Positions 15,257-22,984 of a DNA stretch of 41,657 nucleotides are shown here, one piece after another. The notes under the pieces are model-generated. The model was not told the origin of the DNA. It saw only the letters and a list, made by a program, of their open reading frames with translations, and did not search any database. Each line of letters begins with the position of its first letter. The first letter of the stretch is position 1. The translations under genes and the position numbers were made by a program. Source of the stretch: CAZXDL01 sp964639505 (GTDB lineage: Bacteria > Patescibacteriota > Saccharimonadia > Saccharimonadales > UBA4665); NCBI GenBank assembly GCA_964639505.1, contig CAZXDL010000007.1, forward strand, positions 1 to 41,657. Reading direction: 5' to 3'.

Positions 15257-16429
15257 TTAATTCCAAACCACCTTTCCGGTCATGGAAGCCATTCCGTCAG
15301 TAGTTGTTGTATTAGTGTTAAATGAGACTGTGGCATTAGTAAACTCCCGAGATATTACCCCACCGACTGTCGTATGAGCTGGCATATACGTTGTCACTCC
15401 GGGTGTGAAACCAATGGGGGTTCCAAATGCGCCATTTGAACCATGTACTCCAAAATCGTAAGGTAATTGTGCGTCCCATACTCCAAACTGACTACTACTA
15501 CAGACCTGATAAGGACGGGCGAGGATAGAGGCTATATAAGTACCATTCGCTCTGGCGGCGTTATTTGCCTTTGCACCATCTTCCCACTGGGCTGTCCCAA
15601 AACGCTTTATTGCTGGAACGTGTGTGTATTCATAATTTGTTGTTGCAAGTTCAGCTAAGAGGGTATTGCGGTCATTGATAAACTGACGATACTGACCACG
15701 ACCCCACAAAGGAGTGTATTCTGCTGTTAGGAAGTTACCATTTCCAATCATGGGAAGTTTAATTTCATTAATCAATCCCGTAACAGCTGCCTTCCACTCG
15801 GCCCCACTGGGGAGTCCCGCTGCTAACCATAGGGCGAGGGAAGGGGTTCCGTCACCATTAACATACCCATTGTCCTTCGCTAGAAAAGTAATTGATTCGT
15901 GGCACTCATCAAGCATCAGAAAGTCTAATCCTCTTACTCTGGCAAAGTATTCCCGTAAGATTTTCCCATAACCAACTTGCATAGCTGGAACTCGGAGGTC
16001 TACTACCCACGTTCCCGGATAAGCAACAATGTGTTTTGTCCCGTCCATTAACCAACCACCAGTCGTAGAATCTGCTAAGTCATAGAGTTGGTTTTGGCAG
16101 GTGACATGAGAGTGGTCTACGTTTGACCACGTTGAATAGCAGTTTAATGAAACGCCTAATCGTACTCCAGGGCTTAACCTTCTTAGATAACAAGCAAAGG
16201 AAGAGTCACCATAACCGCCATAGTCGTTCAAATCGCGGTCATCAAAGATAATGTCTCCACCCCAATTTCTCATGGAATCTAGATAGGTCTGTCTGTCTCC
16301 AGATAAAATACCACCCCACCAAAGACCACCCTGTTGCGGGTATGTAAAATTTTTCATGAGCCTTGCCGTTTGTTGATTAAACGTAACGGAGCGTGGGAAT
16401 TTTACACAAGGAGTTTTACTGTTTGCCAT
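15257..16429 (-). CDS. Glycoside-hydrolase-like virion protein (390 aa)
   Basis: From the ATG at 16429 (TAATATG junction with the preceding stop) the protein looks like a TIM-barrel sugar-cleaving enzyme. Strand-helix units include WGGDIIFDDRDLNDYGGYG, RLGVSLNCYSTW, and RGLDFLMLDECHESITFL, where D174-E175 is at the usual barrel-strand catalytic site. A C-terminal beta section ends in TGKVVWN. It follows the receptor-binding-like protein, so it may be a tail enzyme that degrades a host surface glycan. The exact family and activity are not established. Confidence 0.6.
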   Translation of the reverse strand: MANSKTPCVKFPRSVTFNQQTARLMKNFTYPQQGGLWWGGILSGDRQTYLDSMRNWGGDIIFDDRDLNDYGGYGDSSFACYLRRLSPGVRLGVSLNCYSTWSNVDHSHVTCQNQLYDLADSTTGGWLMDGTKHIVAYPGTWVVDLRVPAMQVGYGKILREYFARVRGLDFLMLDECHESITFLAKDNGYVNGDGTPSLALWLAAGLPSGAEWKAAVTGLINEIKLPMIGNGNFLTAEYTPLWGRGQYRQFINDRNTLLAELATTNYEYTHVPAIKRFGTAQWEDGAKANNAARANGTYIASILARPYQVCSSSQFGVWDAQLPYDFGVHGSNGAFGTPIGFTPGVTTYMPAHTTVGGVISREFTNATVSFNTNTTTTDGMASMTGKVVWN

Positions 16430-16430
16430 A

Positions 16431-17423
16431 TTAGTTAGACATCCAATAGACCTTTTGCCCAGCGGCAGAAGCAATCAAATAAACGTTAGCTGGGGCATTG
16501 TAATAAATATCTACCGAATCTCCTGCTAAGAGTGGGTATCCATCTGTAGCATCGTTCGTCCCAGCGGTTACACCCGTTTTACCAACATAGACAGTGCCTG
16601 TGTTAGATATGTCTGCCTGAATAGTTAAAGCCATCGAATTAGAACCCGAACTGACTAACTGGACTTGGCTTGTTCCAATGCCACTCTTAGAACCCGTGGT
16701 GAATGTCCCCTGCGCCAAGACAGAAGAGTTTCCATCAAGTGTTACAACTACCTTACCATTTGTTTCCTTAACTCTAATTGGTGTTGCAACTCCCGTGGAA
16801 TCACTTTTACCCATAATCAAGGGTCCGGTTCCCCCTGTAATTGAGTCCCCTGCTGTATATTGATTTCCACCACCGCCACCACTTACCGCCAAAGAGACGT
16901 TAAGGGCTTTAACTAATTTATCTAACTGTTCTGGATTTAAAAGAACCTTAAACTCGCCATATTTTGAGTATTCGCTTAGGTCGGGTATTAACTCGCCCAG
17001 CTGTTTGATTTCGGTCAAAATGGGTTTAAGGTCTACTTCATTTTTGGGTATCTCGATTCTATCAATTCCTTTCTTTACGTCGGATAACCCCTTAATAACG
17101 CTAGATAGGTCTAGGTCTTTGCTTAAAGATTTGCTTAATTTCTCAATCTTATTAGTTATTTCTGATGTCTTGTCCTTTGGAATTGAGTTCTTTAACCCAT
17201 CTAATGAGTTTATAAGATTGTTATTCAATTCTAAAACAACCTTAGAGAATGATTCTTCTAGGGTTGAAAGGTTGGACACTTCTACTGTTTCACCTGGTTC
17301 CGAGGGATTAACTATTTCTACCTTTTGGACTTCTGGAAAATCAACATCTACCCTTCCCTCTACCTTAAAGATGCTTTGTTTGATGGCGTTTTTAACTACG
17401 CCTAATAACTCTGATAGTGTCAT
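16431..17423 (-). CDS. Receptor-binding or tail-fibre-like protein (330 aa)
   Basis: Residues 1-160 form amphipathic helices and a coiled coil (SFSKVVLELNNNLINSLDGL; EITNKIEKLSKSLSKDL). Residues about 182-188 are a GGGGGN hinge. The C-terminal part is a beta-rich tip (PIRVKETNGKVVVTLDG, TGTVYVGKTGVTAG). Stalk, hinge and tip is a fibre layout. A TATAAT hexamer ends six bases before its ATG, predicting a leaderless transcript that starts the post-cassette late unit. Confidence 0.68.
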   Translation of the reverse strand: MTLSELLGVVKNAIKQSIFKVEGRVDVDFPEVQKVEIVNPSEPGETVEVSNLSTLEESFSKVVLELNNNLINSLDGLKNSIPKDKTSEITNKIEKLSKSLSKDLDLSSVIKGLSDVKKGIDRIEIPKNEVDLKPILTEIKQLGELIPDLSEYSKYGEFKVLLNPEQLDKLVKALNVSLAVSGGGGGNQYTAGDSITGGTGPLIMGKSDSTGVATPIRVKETNGKVVVTLDGNSSVLAQGTFTTGSKSGIGTSQVQLVSSGSNSMALTIQADISNTGTVYVGKTGVTAGTNDATDGYPLLAGDSVDIYYNAPANVYLIASAAGQKVYWMSN

Positions 17424-17429
17424 TACATT

Positions 17430-17440
17430 ATTATACCACG
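17430..17440 (-). promoter_or_regulatory. Extended -10, leaderless promoter for the fibre operon
   Basis: Minus strand CGTGGTATAAT followed by six bases then ATG. The TGG extended -10 motif matches the other late promoters. A start at the usual 7 bases after the hexamer coincides with the A of ATG. Confidence 0.75.
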
Positions 17441-17459
17441 AAAACGTGTTTTTAGAAAG

Positions 17460-18296
17460 TTATATTACACTTAAAATCTCTTCTTTTGTGTATCTTTCAG
17501 CCATAGAGGAGTCCTGTCCATCCTCAGTAATTACTTCGTGCATATTCTCCCCACTCTGAAGTCCTATAATCTCTATCTGTGGTTTCTCCGCTGCGTACTT
17601 CTCAATCATAGCTTCTAAGAGGTCACCTGTACGGATAGACTTCATACTCGTTACGAAGGGTTTGGAGTCTTTAGCGTCTTTTAGACAGGAGAAGATTAAG
17701 GCGACGGCTTCCTCTACTGTCCAATAAAATCTTGTAGAATCCATATCGGTAACAATAACTTTCTGTCCTTTTGTCAATCTATCCTTCCACTTGCAAAGAA
17801 CAGAACCCGTAGAGTAGAGGACATTACCATATCTGACGGTTCTATATTTAGTGAACTTGTTTACTCTCTCATACTCTGAAAACAGAGCTTCTTGTAGGTA
17901 CTTAGTAGCAGCATATACTCCTTTGACCTTAGCGGCTTTATCTGTACTAATACCTATAATAAAACTTGGTTTTGTCTTTCTTGTTTGCTCTAAAAGATTT
18001 ATCGTTCCTAGAACATTACTATCAATACACTCTCTAACGTTTTCTTCTGCTAGAGTTACGTGTTTAAAGGCAGCAAGATGAAAGATTCCATCGACCCCAT
18101 TACAGGCTTTCTCACAGATAAACGGGTCACTAATACTCCCGGGTAGTATATCAATATTGGGGAACTCTTCTTTTAGAAGGACCAATTTACCTTCGTTTCT
18201 GGCGACAACTCGTATGTCGGTTTCTCCCAATTCGTAGAGATGTTTAATAAGCGCTCTCCCAAGAAATCCACTTCCACCGGTGATTAAATACTTCAT
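17460..18296 (-). CDS. PseB-like UDP-GlcNAc 4,6-dehydratase (278 aa)
   Basis: An extended short-chain dehydrogenase with an N-terminal NAD(P) loop GGSGFLG (residues 7-13) and the PF02719 signature STDKAAKVKGVYAATK. D119, K120 and Y128, with K132, match in spacing the D-K-Y set of H. pylori FlaA1/PseB. Tyr is kept where PglF/WbpM-type enzymes have Met. The family converts UDP-GlcNAc into a UDP-4-keto-6-deoxy sugar in the cytoplasm. It is the last gene of the sugar operon and is shorter than bacterial homologues (about 330 residues). The assignment to PseB rather than CapD is moderately firm. Confidence 0.82.
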   Translation of the reverse strand: MKYLITGGSGFLGRALIKHLYELGETDIRVVARNEGKLVLLKEEFPNIDILPGSISDPFICEKACNGVDGIFHLAAFKHVTLAEENVRECIDSNVLGTINLLEQTRKTKPSFIIGISTDKAAKVKGVYAATKYLQEALFSEYERVNKFTKYRTVRYGNVLYSTGSVLCKWKDRLTKGQKVIVTDMDSTRFYWTVEEAVALIFSCLKDAKDSKPFVTSMKSIRTGDLLEAMIEKYAAEKPQIEIIGLQSGENMHEVITEDGQDSSMAERYTKEEILSVI

Positions 18297-18898
18297 AGAT
18301 AATTATTTTCTTTTAGCCAATTAATGTCTTCTTTGTTATTGTCGCTCGTTTTAATACCAATCCACTTTGTTGATAAAGATGAATAGTCTGGATATGTCAT
18401 GGCGGGAACATAATCGGCCTCAAATCCCATACTATTAAAATACTTAGAACCAACAACTTCAAACTCCCACGGGGTATTAACTTTTTCTAATATCTCAATT
18501 AAGCGTTCCCTGTCCCAGATTGTATATTGAGTGGTCACAGAATAATCAAGGTTTTCTTTCTTTGAGGCTGAACACAAATTAATCTCTATTTGCTTGTCTA
18601 GAACGATAGGGTTATAAAGCTCCATGTTTATAGGACTTGATAATAGATAGTCGTCTAGGGAAAAAATTACAAACTTATCGTCTATGGTTTTTAAAAACTC
18701 TCGTATATCGTTAGACCAGTTATTAACAGATTCCTGTTTGTTCTTTAAGGAAACATAGGTTCCACAGAATAGTTTACCACTATATTCTCCATAATTAAGC
18801 CAGTAAATATCAAAATTTGGTAGATACTTATTAACTAACCATGAACTTGCTGCTAATATTTTTTTACTTCCTTCGTATCCAGATAAAATTACTTTCAT
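18293..18898 (-). CDS. Glycosyltransferase-like or sugar-cassette protein of unknown family (201 aa)
   Basis: From the ATG at 18898: MKVILSGYEGSKKILAASSWLVNKY, then FVIFSLDDYLLSSPI around residue 80-95, where LDD could be a DxD-type metal site, then QYTIWDRERLIEILE. The layout is like small GT-A proteins of unknown specificity. It overlaps the dehydratase by four bases. A G5/C6 hairpin lies just upstream. The in-frame ATG at 18997 falls inside the acetyltransferase gene and is rejected. Confidence 0.6.
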   Translation of the reverse strand: MKVILSGYEGSKKILAASSWLVNKYLPNFDIYWLNYGEYSGKLFCGTYVSLKNKQESVNNWSNDIREFLKTIDDKFVIFSLDDYLLSSPINMELYNPIVLDKQIEINLCSASKKENLDYSVTTQYTIWDRERLIEILEKVNTPWEFEVVGSKYFNSMGFEADYVPAMTYPDYSSLSTKWIGIKTSDNNKEDINWLKENNYL

Positions 18899-18906
18899 AG
18901 TTTTGT

Positions 18907-18931
18907 GGGGGTTTCGTTTCCTACTCCCCCC
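18907..18931 (-). other. GC-clamped hairpin inside the sugar operon
   Basis: GGGGG (18907-18911) faces CCCCCC (18926-18931) over a 14-base loop, in the 38-base gap between the acetyltransferase and the following gene. No T-run follows. It may tune read-through or stabilise processed mRNA, or mark a module joint. Confidence 0.45.
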
Positions 18932-18936
18932 ATACC

Positions 18937-19347
18937 TTATTTCCTCCACTCCAAGATGGAGTAGTTTTCGTTGCGTCCAACAACTTCGAATCCGCAACCA
19001 ACGAATAGGTTCATCGACGGGACGTTCCCATCAACGATGAGGGCCGTTAGGTACTCTCTGGACTTCTGGATTTCCCTAATAGCCCACGAACCAATACCCT
19101 TGCCACGGTGTTCGGGAGCGAGCTTAATGGCAACCATATCTCCTTCGAGACGGATGTCGCCATAAGCGTTGTCGTTGTCTTCGATGATGAGGATTTCATC
19201 CAGATGTTTCTCCAACCACTTCATGTGGTCTACTGGGTTAATCTCATCATGCGAGACAATTGAGAACTTTCTCATGGTGGGGTCATTCTTCCACCTAAGA
19301 AGGTTCTCAGAATCAAGCATTACTGCTCTTCTGAGTCTGATAGACAT
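18937..19347 (-). CDS. GNAT N-acetyltransferase, PseH-like (136 aa)
   Basis: The sequence begins SIRLRRAVMLDSENLLRWKNDP, typical of the RimJ/PseH branch of GNAT enzymes, with the acetyl-CoA loop RGKGIG at residues 81-86 and a C-terminal GNVPSMNLFVGCGFEVVGR. In pseudaminic-acid synthesis PseH acetylates the 4-amino group made by PseC. Here it lies between the aminotransferase and the dehydratase, as expected for that route. It is GC-richer than its neighbours and has a clear AAGGAG ribosome site, both suggesting recent transfer. It is shorter than usual (about 170) at the C-terminus. Confidence 0.82.
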   Translation of the reverse strand: MSIRLRRAVMLDSENLLRWKNDPTMRKFSIVSHDEINPVDHMKWLEKHLDEILIIEDNDNAYGDIRLEGDMVAIKLAPEHRGKGIGSWAIREIQKSREYLTALIVDGNVPSMNLFVGCGFEVVGRNENYSILEWRK

Positions 19348-19930
19348 TGTATCTCCTTAGGTCTGGATAACCCTGCTTCTCGACTTTGAGGTCTTCGAAC
19401 CCCCTCTGGTCCATGGTGTAGAAGAGCTGGATTCCTCTGACAGCCTGCTCTGGAGTCATGTACATATTCCAGCCAAGCATATCGAAGTTATCCTCTTCCA
19501 GAGGTACTTCCCTCCTACCGTCGAAACGGGCCCTCTTTAGCCAACTGTAGGCCTCCTTGTCGTCGGTGAGAATCATTCCGCCCCTTCCAATGGGAAGAAG
19601 CTTTTTCATGTGGAAGGATAGACAATGCAGTCCTCCTTGATACATTCCCTTCTTGAACCTGAGAGCAGAGTCCCAGATACAATACGGGAAAAGCTCGTAG
19701 ATGCCGTTCCACGGTCTATCCTCGAACTTTACCCTTCCACCCGCATGGATAATGGAACACGGGACAGAGGGGTAGGTTCTGGCGGGGATTGTGACTTCCT
19801 GAACTTTCTTATAGACACAGGAAAGAAACAGCGCCGCCGTTCCAGACTCAACCGCAACTGCGTATCTAGAACCGGCCCACGATGAGACGATTCTTTCAAA
19901 CTCGTCGACAATAGAGAACGGATTATACAT
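19313..19930 (-). CDS. Truncated DegT/DnrJ/EryC1-type aminotransferase, PseC-like (205 aa)
   Basis: Cofactor-domain hallmarks are present: SGTAA at residues 29-33 (phosphate cup), D87 in WDSAL (pyridine N contact) and SFHMKK at 105-110 with K110 as the PLP lysine, followed by GRGGMILTD. Family members are about 370-400 residues; here the C-terminal domain is essentially missing. Either this is a minimal functional form or it relies on a partner. It would add an amino group to the 4-keto sugar made by the dehydratase. The start at 19930 has an AAGGAG site at proper spacing. Base composition is GC-richer than most of the operon. Confidence 0.82.
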   Translation of the reverse strand: MYNPFSIVDEFERIVSSWAGSRYAVAVESGTAALFLSCVYKKVQEVTIPARTYPSVPCSIIHAGGRVKFEDRPWNGIYELFPYCIWDSALRFKKGMYQGGLHCLSFHMKKLLPIGRGGMILTDDKEAYSWLKRARFDGRREVPLEEDNFDMLGWNMYMTPEQAVRGIQLFYTMDQRGFEDLKVEKQGYPDLRRYNVYQTQKSSNA

Positions 19931-20564
19931 CTGGATACTCCTTTGTCCTTCGGAAGTGAGCCATGAAAACCTCTTGGTTTCCTTCATATAACTCATTCCC
20001 AACCCTTCTTAGAGTTGAGAAGTTGTCCCAGTCTCTTGTTTGATAAAGAACATATTTTATATTTACATTGGCATTTGCCGCCTCCGTGAACTCCATTTCA
20101 ACCCATCCTGTTGGCTCCGGATTTAAAACATACTTTTTCCAATCACACTTTCTAAAAAGATTATTAACCTTTTCGCAATTCTTATATAAAGACCATGGAC
20201 CGGAGACATAATCAATATGGTTAGCATAAATATCATACTTTTCAAGGAAAGAGTCTGGTATGAAATGGTCGGGGTTTCCATAGACACAATCAAAATCTGT
20301 GTGTCCCCACATATCGTATCCCCTTAATTCCTCTTCAAATAGAACGCCAAGCATGGCTCTATAATCCCACGGCTTTCCAGAACCCTCTTCAATGATTGGT
20401 TCAATTTCGAGTCTTTCTCTTATTTTGTTTTTAAACAACTCTAGATTAGAAAATATCTCATAGTCATAGCCGAATGGTTTAAGCATTTCCATATTGGATA
20501 CCCACTTATTCAACCAATCGGGATATTTACCAAACCAAGGTATTATAAACTTCTTCCTCAACAT
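19923..20564 (-). CDS. DUF6625-like glycosyltransferase-fold protein (213 aa)
   Basis: The N-terminus KKFIIPWFGKYPDWLNKWV and the central YDMWGHTDFDCVYGNPDHFI (an HTDFD metal-type motif) match proteins labelled DUF6625, believed to be GT-A-fold sugar transferases. Residues C-terminal to this include TGWVEMEFTEAAN. It overlaps the upstream GT-B gene by 38 bases and the aminotransferase by eight. Donor and acceptor are unknown. Confidence 0.7.
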   Translation of the reverse strand: MLRKKFIIPWFGKYPDWLNKWVSNMEMLKPFGYDYEIFSNLELFKNKIRERLEIEPIIEEGSGKPWDYRAMLGVLFEEELRGYDMWGHTDFDCVYGNPDHFIPDSFLEKYDIYANHIDYVSGPWSLYKNCEKVNNLFRKCDWKKYVLNPEPTGWVEMEFTEAANANVNIKYVLYQTRDWDNFSTLRRVGNELYEGNQEVFMAHFRRTKEYPDV

Positions 20565-21369
20565 ATTTTATCTTTAGTAGATTTTTACAAGTATTCACTA
20601 TGTTGTGTCTTTCATCAAAGGTTTTATCGTCTAAAAAGAATTCTTCACTTTCTAGGGTCTCGGGGTTATAAATGACAGATTTTATACCACAGGCGTTTGC
20701 CTCTAAATTGACCCTTCCAAGCAATATGCCAACCACAACGTCTGCTTGTGATATAACGTTTTCCATATCAAATCTCGGTTTAAAGATTCTACAGTAAGGA
20801 GATTTTATTAAGTCAGCTCCCTTTTCTTCTCCATAAATATGGAGGACTCTTTTTTCATTTAACGTACCGATTATGTGATTAAGAAACCTTTCACGAAGAT
20901 TGTCAATGGTACATGGGGCTATTAATAACTCATAGTCTCTTGGTACTTTAATCTGCGGTTTAAATCTTGTTCTATCAACCCCGTTGTAAAGAACCATTGT
21001 CTTTTCTTTTGGTATATCGTGTTCTTCTACAATGTGGTCTTGTATTGATGGTCTTATGCAGGTATAGAAATCACAACCAACAATGGGTGTCTCCCAGACA
21101 TATTCTGAACGAACTATATTTATTTTAAAACCACTTACATTTGGCATCCACTCAGAAGCTATGATTAAATCATACTCCGGCATTGGATTATAAATACATT
21201 TAACACCGAGTTTCTCTAGGTTTCTTTTAAGAATGTTGTCAGACCACCTACCCGGAAGAACACAAACCGAAACATCATGTTCCTTAGAAAACTCCTTAGC
21301 CATTTCATAAGTAGACATTGGCTGCCCACTAAAGTTATCCATTGCATTTCCAACAAGAAGTATTCTCAC
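20527..21369 (-). CDS. GT-B-fold glycosyltransferase (280 aa)
   Basis: MRILLVGNAMDNFSGQPMSTYEMAKEF is the typical N-terminal Rossmann strand and glycine-rich loop of GT4-like enzymes. VLYNGVDRTRFKP marks the linker between the two domains, and ADVVVGILLGRVNLEANACG the nucleotide-sugar site, where E of NLEA replaces the usual second Glu of an E-x7-E motif. It is shorter than most GT4 enzymes (about 370). Part of the tandem transferase series. Confidence 0.78.
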   Translation of the reverse strand: MRILLVGNAMDNFSGQPMSTYEMAKEFSKEHDVSVCVLPGRWSDNILKRNLEKLGVKCIYNPMPEYDLIIASEWMPNVSGFKINIVRSEYVWETPIVGCDFYTCIRPSIQDHIVEEHDIPKEKTMVLYNGVDRTRFKPQIKVPRDYELLIAPCTIDNLRERFLNHIIGTLNEKRVLHIYGEEKGADLIKSPYCRIFKPRFDMENVISQADVVVGILLGRVNLEANACGIKSVIYNPETLESEEFFLDDKTFDERHNIVNTCKNLLKIKYVEEEVYNTLVW

Positions 21370-21370
21370 C

Positions 21371-21949
21371 TTAGTACATTAGGTCTAATAAGTTTATGGT
21401 CTTAAAATGCGCACAGGGGTAAGACCAATGAGTCCAAATAGTAAATCCCTTTTCTTTAGCCAAGCGACAAAAACGAATATCAGTACCTTCTGTAGTAATT
21501 CCATTTTCGTCAACGATGGTATCGAAGGGTTTGTCTAATTGTTCTATTACTTTTCTCTTAATGAGAATACAGCCGGTTCCCCCGGTCTTTATCTCCTCCA
21601 GACCCGTTATTGGAGTATCAACCAGACGCTCTAAATTCCACGTAGCGACGTTTTTACCGTTCTTAGGGTAGAATATAGGTGTTGGGAAGATTAAGACGTC
21701 CTTGGCCTCTTTTAAGAGCTCTAGGGGGTTTCTGGTTGGTGGGTTGTCCTCGTCTATCATAAGTAGGTAGTCGCAGGTAGATGACATAAACTTCTTACAA
21801 AGAATACTTCTACTAGCTTCTACGCGTTTTGCTCCAACAAAAACTACCTCAATCCTGTAATCCTCCCCATTTAACATATTTAACAGAGACAGGGTTACTT
21901 CCTTTCTAACGTTTCCCATAGATAGAATACCGACCAATACCTTCTTCAT
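21371..21949 (-). CDS. GT-A-like glycosyltransferase, paralogue A (192 aa)
   Basis: A GT-A core with DYLLMIDEDNPP, the D66-E-D68 being the metal and nucleotide site, then GTGCILIKRKVIEQL and a C-terminal CAHFKTINLLDL. The same three landmarks occur in the gene at 22981-23577 (DYLLMMDTDNPP, GTGCTLIARRVIERL, CSHYKEIDLLTL), so the two are tandem paralogues. They may add successive sugars or the same sugar to different acceptors. Confidence 0.8.
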   Translation of the reverse strand: MKKVLVGILSMGNVRKEVTLSLLNMLNGEDYRIEVVFVGAKRVEASRSILCKKFMSSTCDYLLMIDEDNPPTRNPLELLKEAKDVLIFPTPIFYPKNGKNVATWNLERLVDTPITGLEEIKTGGTGCILIKRKVIEQLDKPFDTIVDENGITTEGTDIRFCRLAKEKGFTIWTHWSYPCAHFKTINLLDLMY

Positions 21950-22515
21950 AGGTGTAAAAGGTTATCTAGAATCTTATAAAGTGACTGAAAGTGTCCATCA
22001 TTGTTTGACATTCCTTCCATCGCAGAGGGGAAATCCTTTATATATTCGTCTGCTATAACAAGTTCCTTATCGTTTAAGAAGGTGAAAACTCTATCAGCCT
22101 CTCTTTCAAAAAGTGAATCATCAGGATAGCTTTCCAAATAACGGTTGATATTATGAACCAATTTTCTATTAAAAATAGCCCCATATCCAACAAGGGCTAT
22201 CTTTCCTTCACATAACTGGTTATACCAAACCATTCTCTCTAGTTTCGTATTACAAACAATTTTATCATCATCAAATCGGGAGATTAGTTCTGGTATGTTT
22301 TCTACGATAAGGTCGTCGTCTTGAGTGTAGATTATTTCATTCTTTGCCCTATAGGTAGCCAAATAGCGACCAAGCATCTGTTTCTCATTTACAATAATAA
22401 TATCCTCAAATCCTAGAGACCTTAAGTGTTCTAAAACTTTCTCTAGTTCTTCTTTACGTTTTCCCAGAGATGGGATGATAACTGATATGTTAGAAGTACC
22501 AAGTCCAGACGCCAT
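21946..22515 (-). CDS. GT2-like glycosyltransferase (189 aa)
   Basis: From the ATG at 22515: MASGLGTSNISVIIPSLGKR, the opening strand of GT2 enzymes, and TQDDDLIVENI with DDD at residues 66-68 as the metal site. The C-terminal half (VGYGAIFNRKLVHNI) matches the acceptor-side of short GT2 proteins. The upstream ATG at 22566 overlaps the deacetylase gene by 77 bases; 22515 reduces this to 26. Both remain possible. Confidence 0.74.
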   Translation of the reverse strand: MASGLGTSNISVIIPSLGKRKEELEKVLEHLRSLGFEDIIIVNEKQMLGRYLATYRAKNEIIYTQDDDLIVENIPELISRFDDDKIVCNTKLERMVWYNQLCEGKIALVGYGAIFNRKLVHNINRYLESYPDDSLFEREADRVFTFLNDKELVIADEYIKDFPSAMEGMSNNDGHFQSLYKILDNLLHL

Positions 22516-22984
22516 TGTCTTTGTATATTTGTTTAGACGCTCTATAGAGCTTTGGGTTAATGCCATTAACTGGGCAATCGAGTGTATCTAGACAAGCATG
22601 ATGTACGAGTGTGTGGTCTAGATTTCCATATTCTCCCCAAGAACCGTGTGTTATAACTTCATCTGCCTTTAATCCTTTTAGGAACTCACTTAACGCAGAA
22701 TAATTGGCCATGTACTTGGAGTATCTTTGATTTGAGGTGCTCGAATCAACATAGTCTCTTTGCTTCGGGTCATTTCTATCCCATGTCCAATGGCTTTCTG
22801 GTAAGTCTAGATGAACTATCTTATCTGCATAGGGAAGTTGTTTTAGGGCCGTTCTCCTACCATCGCCAGCGGTAGAGCCACGATAATCACCAAAGTCCCC
22901 AAACACAATAATTATTCTTTCAAAATCATCTGGGTTGAAGAAGATTATCTCGTCATCCGGATGTGCTACTACGAGTGTTTTCAT
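22490..22984 (-). CDS. PIG-L/LmbE-family N-acetylglucosamine deacetylase (164 aa)
   Basis: The zinc motif AHPDDE lies at residues 7-12 and the second site EYGNLDH at 118-124, with VHH following. PIG-L enzymes remove the N-acetyl group from GlcNAc-type sugars using zinc. In this cassette it could expose an amine on the glycan or precursor. At 164 residues it is a short member (usually 220-270). It is flanked by glycosyltransferases on both sides with overlapping stops and starts. Confidence 0.84.
   Translation of the reverse strand: MKTLVVAHPDDEIIFFNPDDFERIIIVFGDFGDYRGSTAGDGRRTALKQLPYADKIVHLDLPESHWTWDRNDPKQRDYVDSSTSNQRYSKYMANYSALSEFLKGLKADEVITHGSWGEYGNLDHTLVHHACLDTLDCPVNGINPKLYRASKQIYKDNGVWTWYF

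Noticed and set aside
19515..19911. Additional ORFs on both strands within the aminotransferase gene
   Set aside because: High GC creates long open frames by chance; only the DegT frame has cofactor motifs and a ribosome site.
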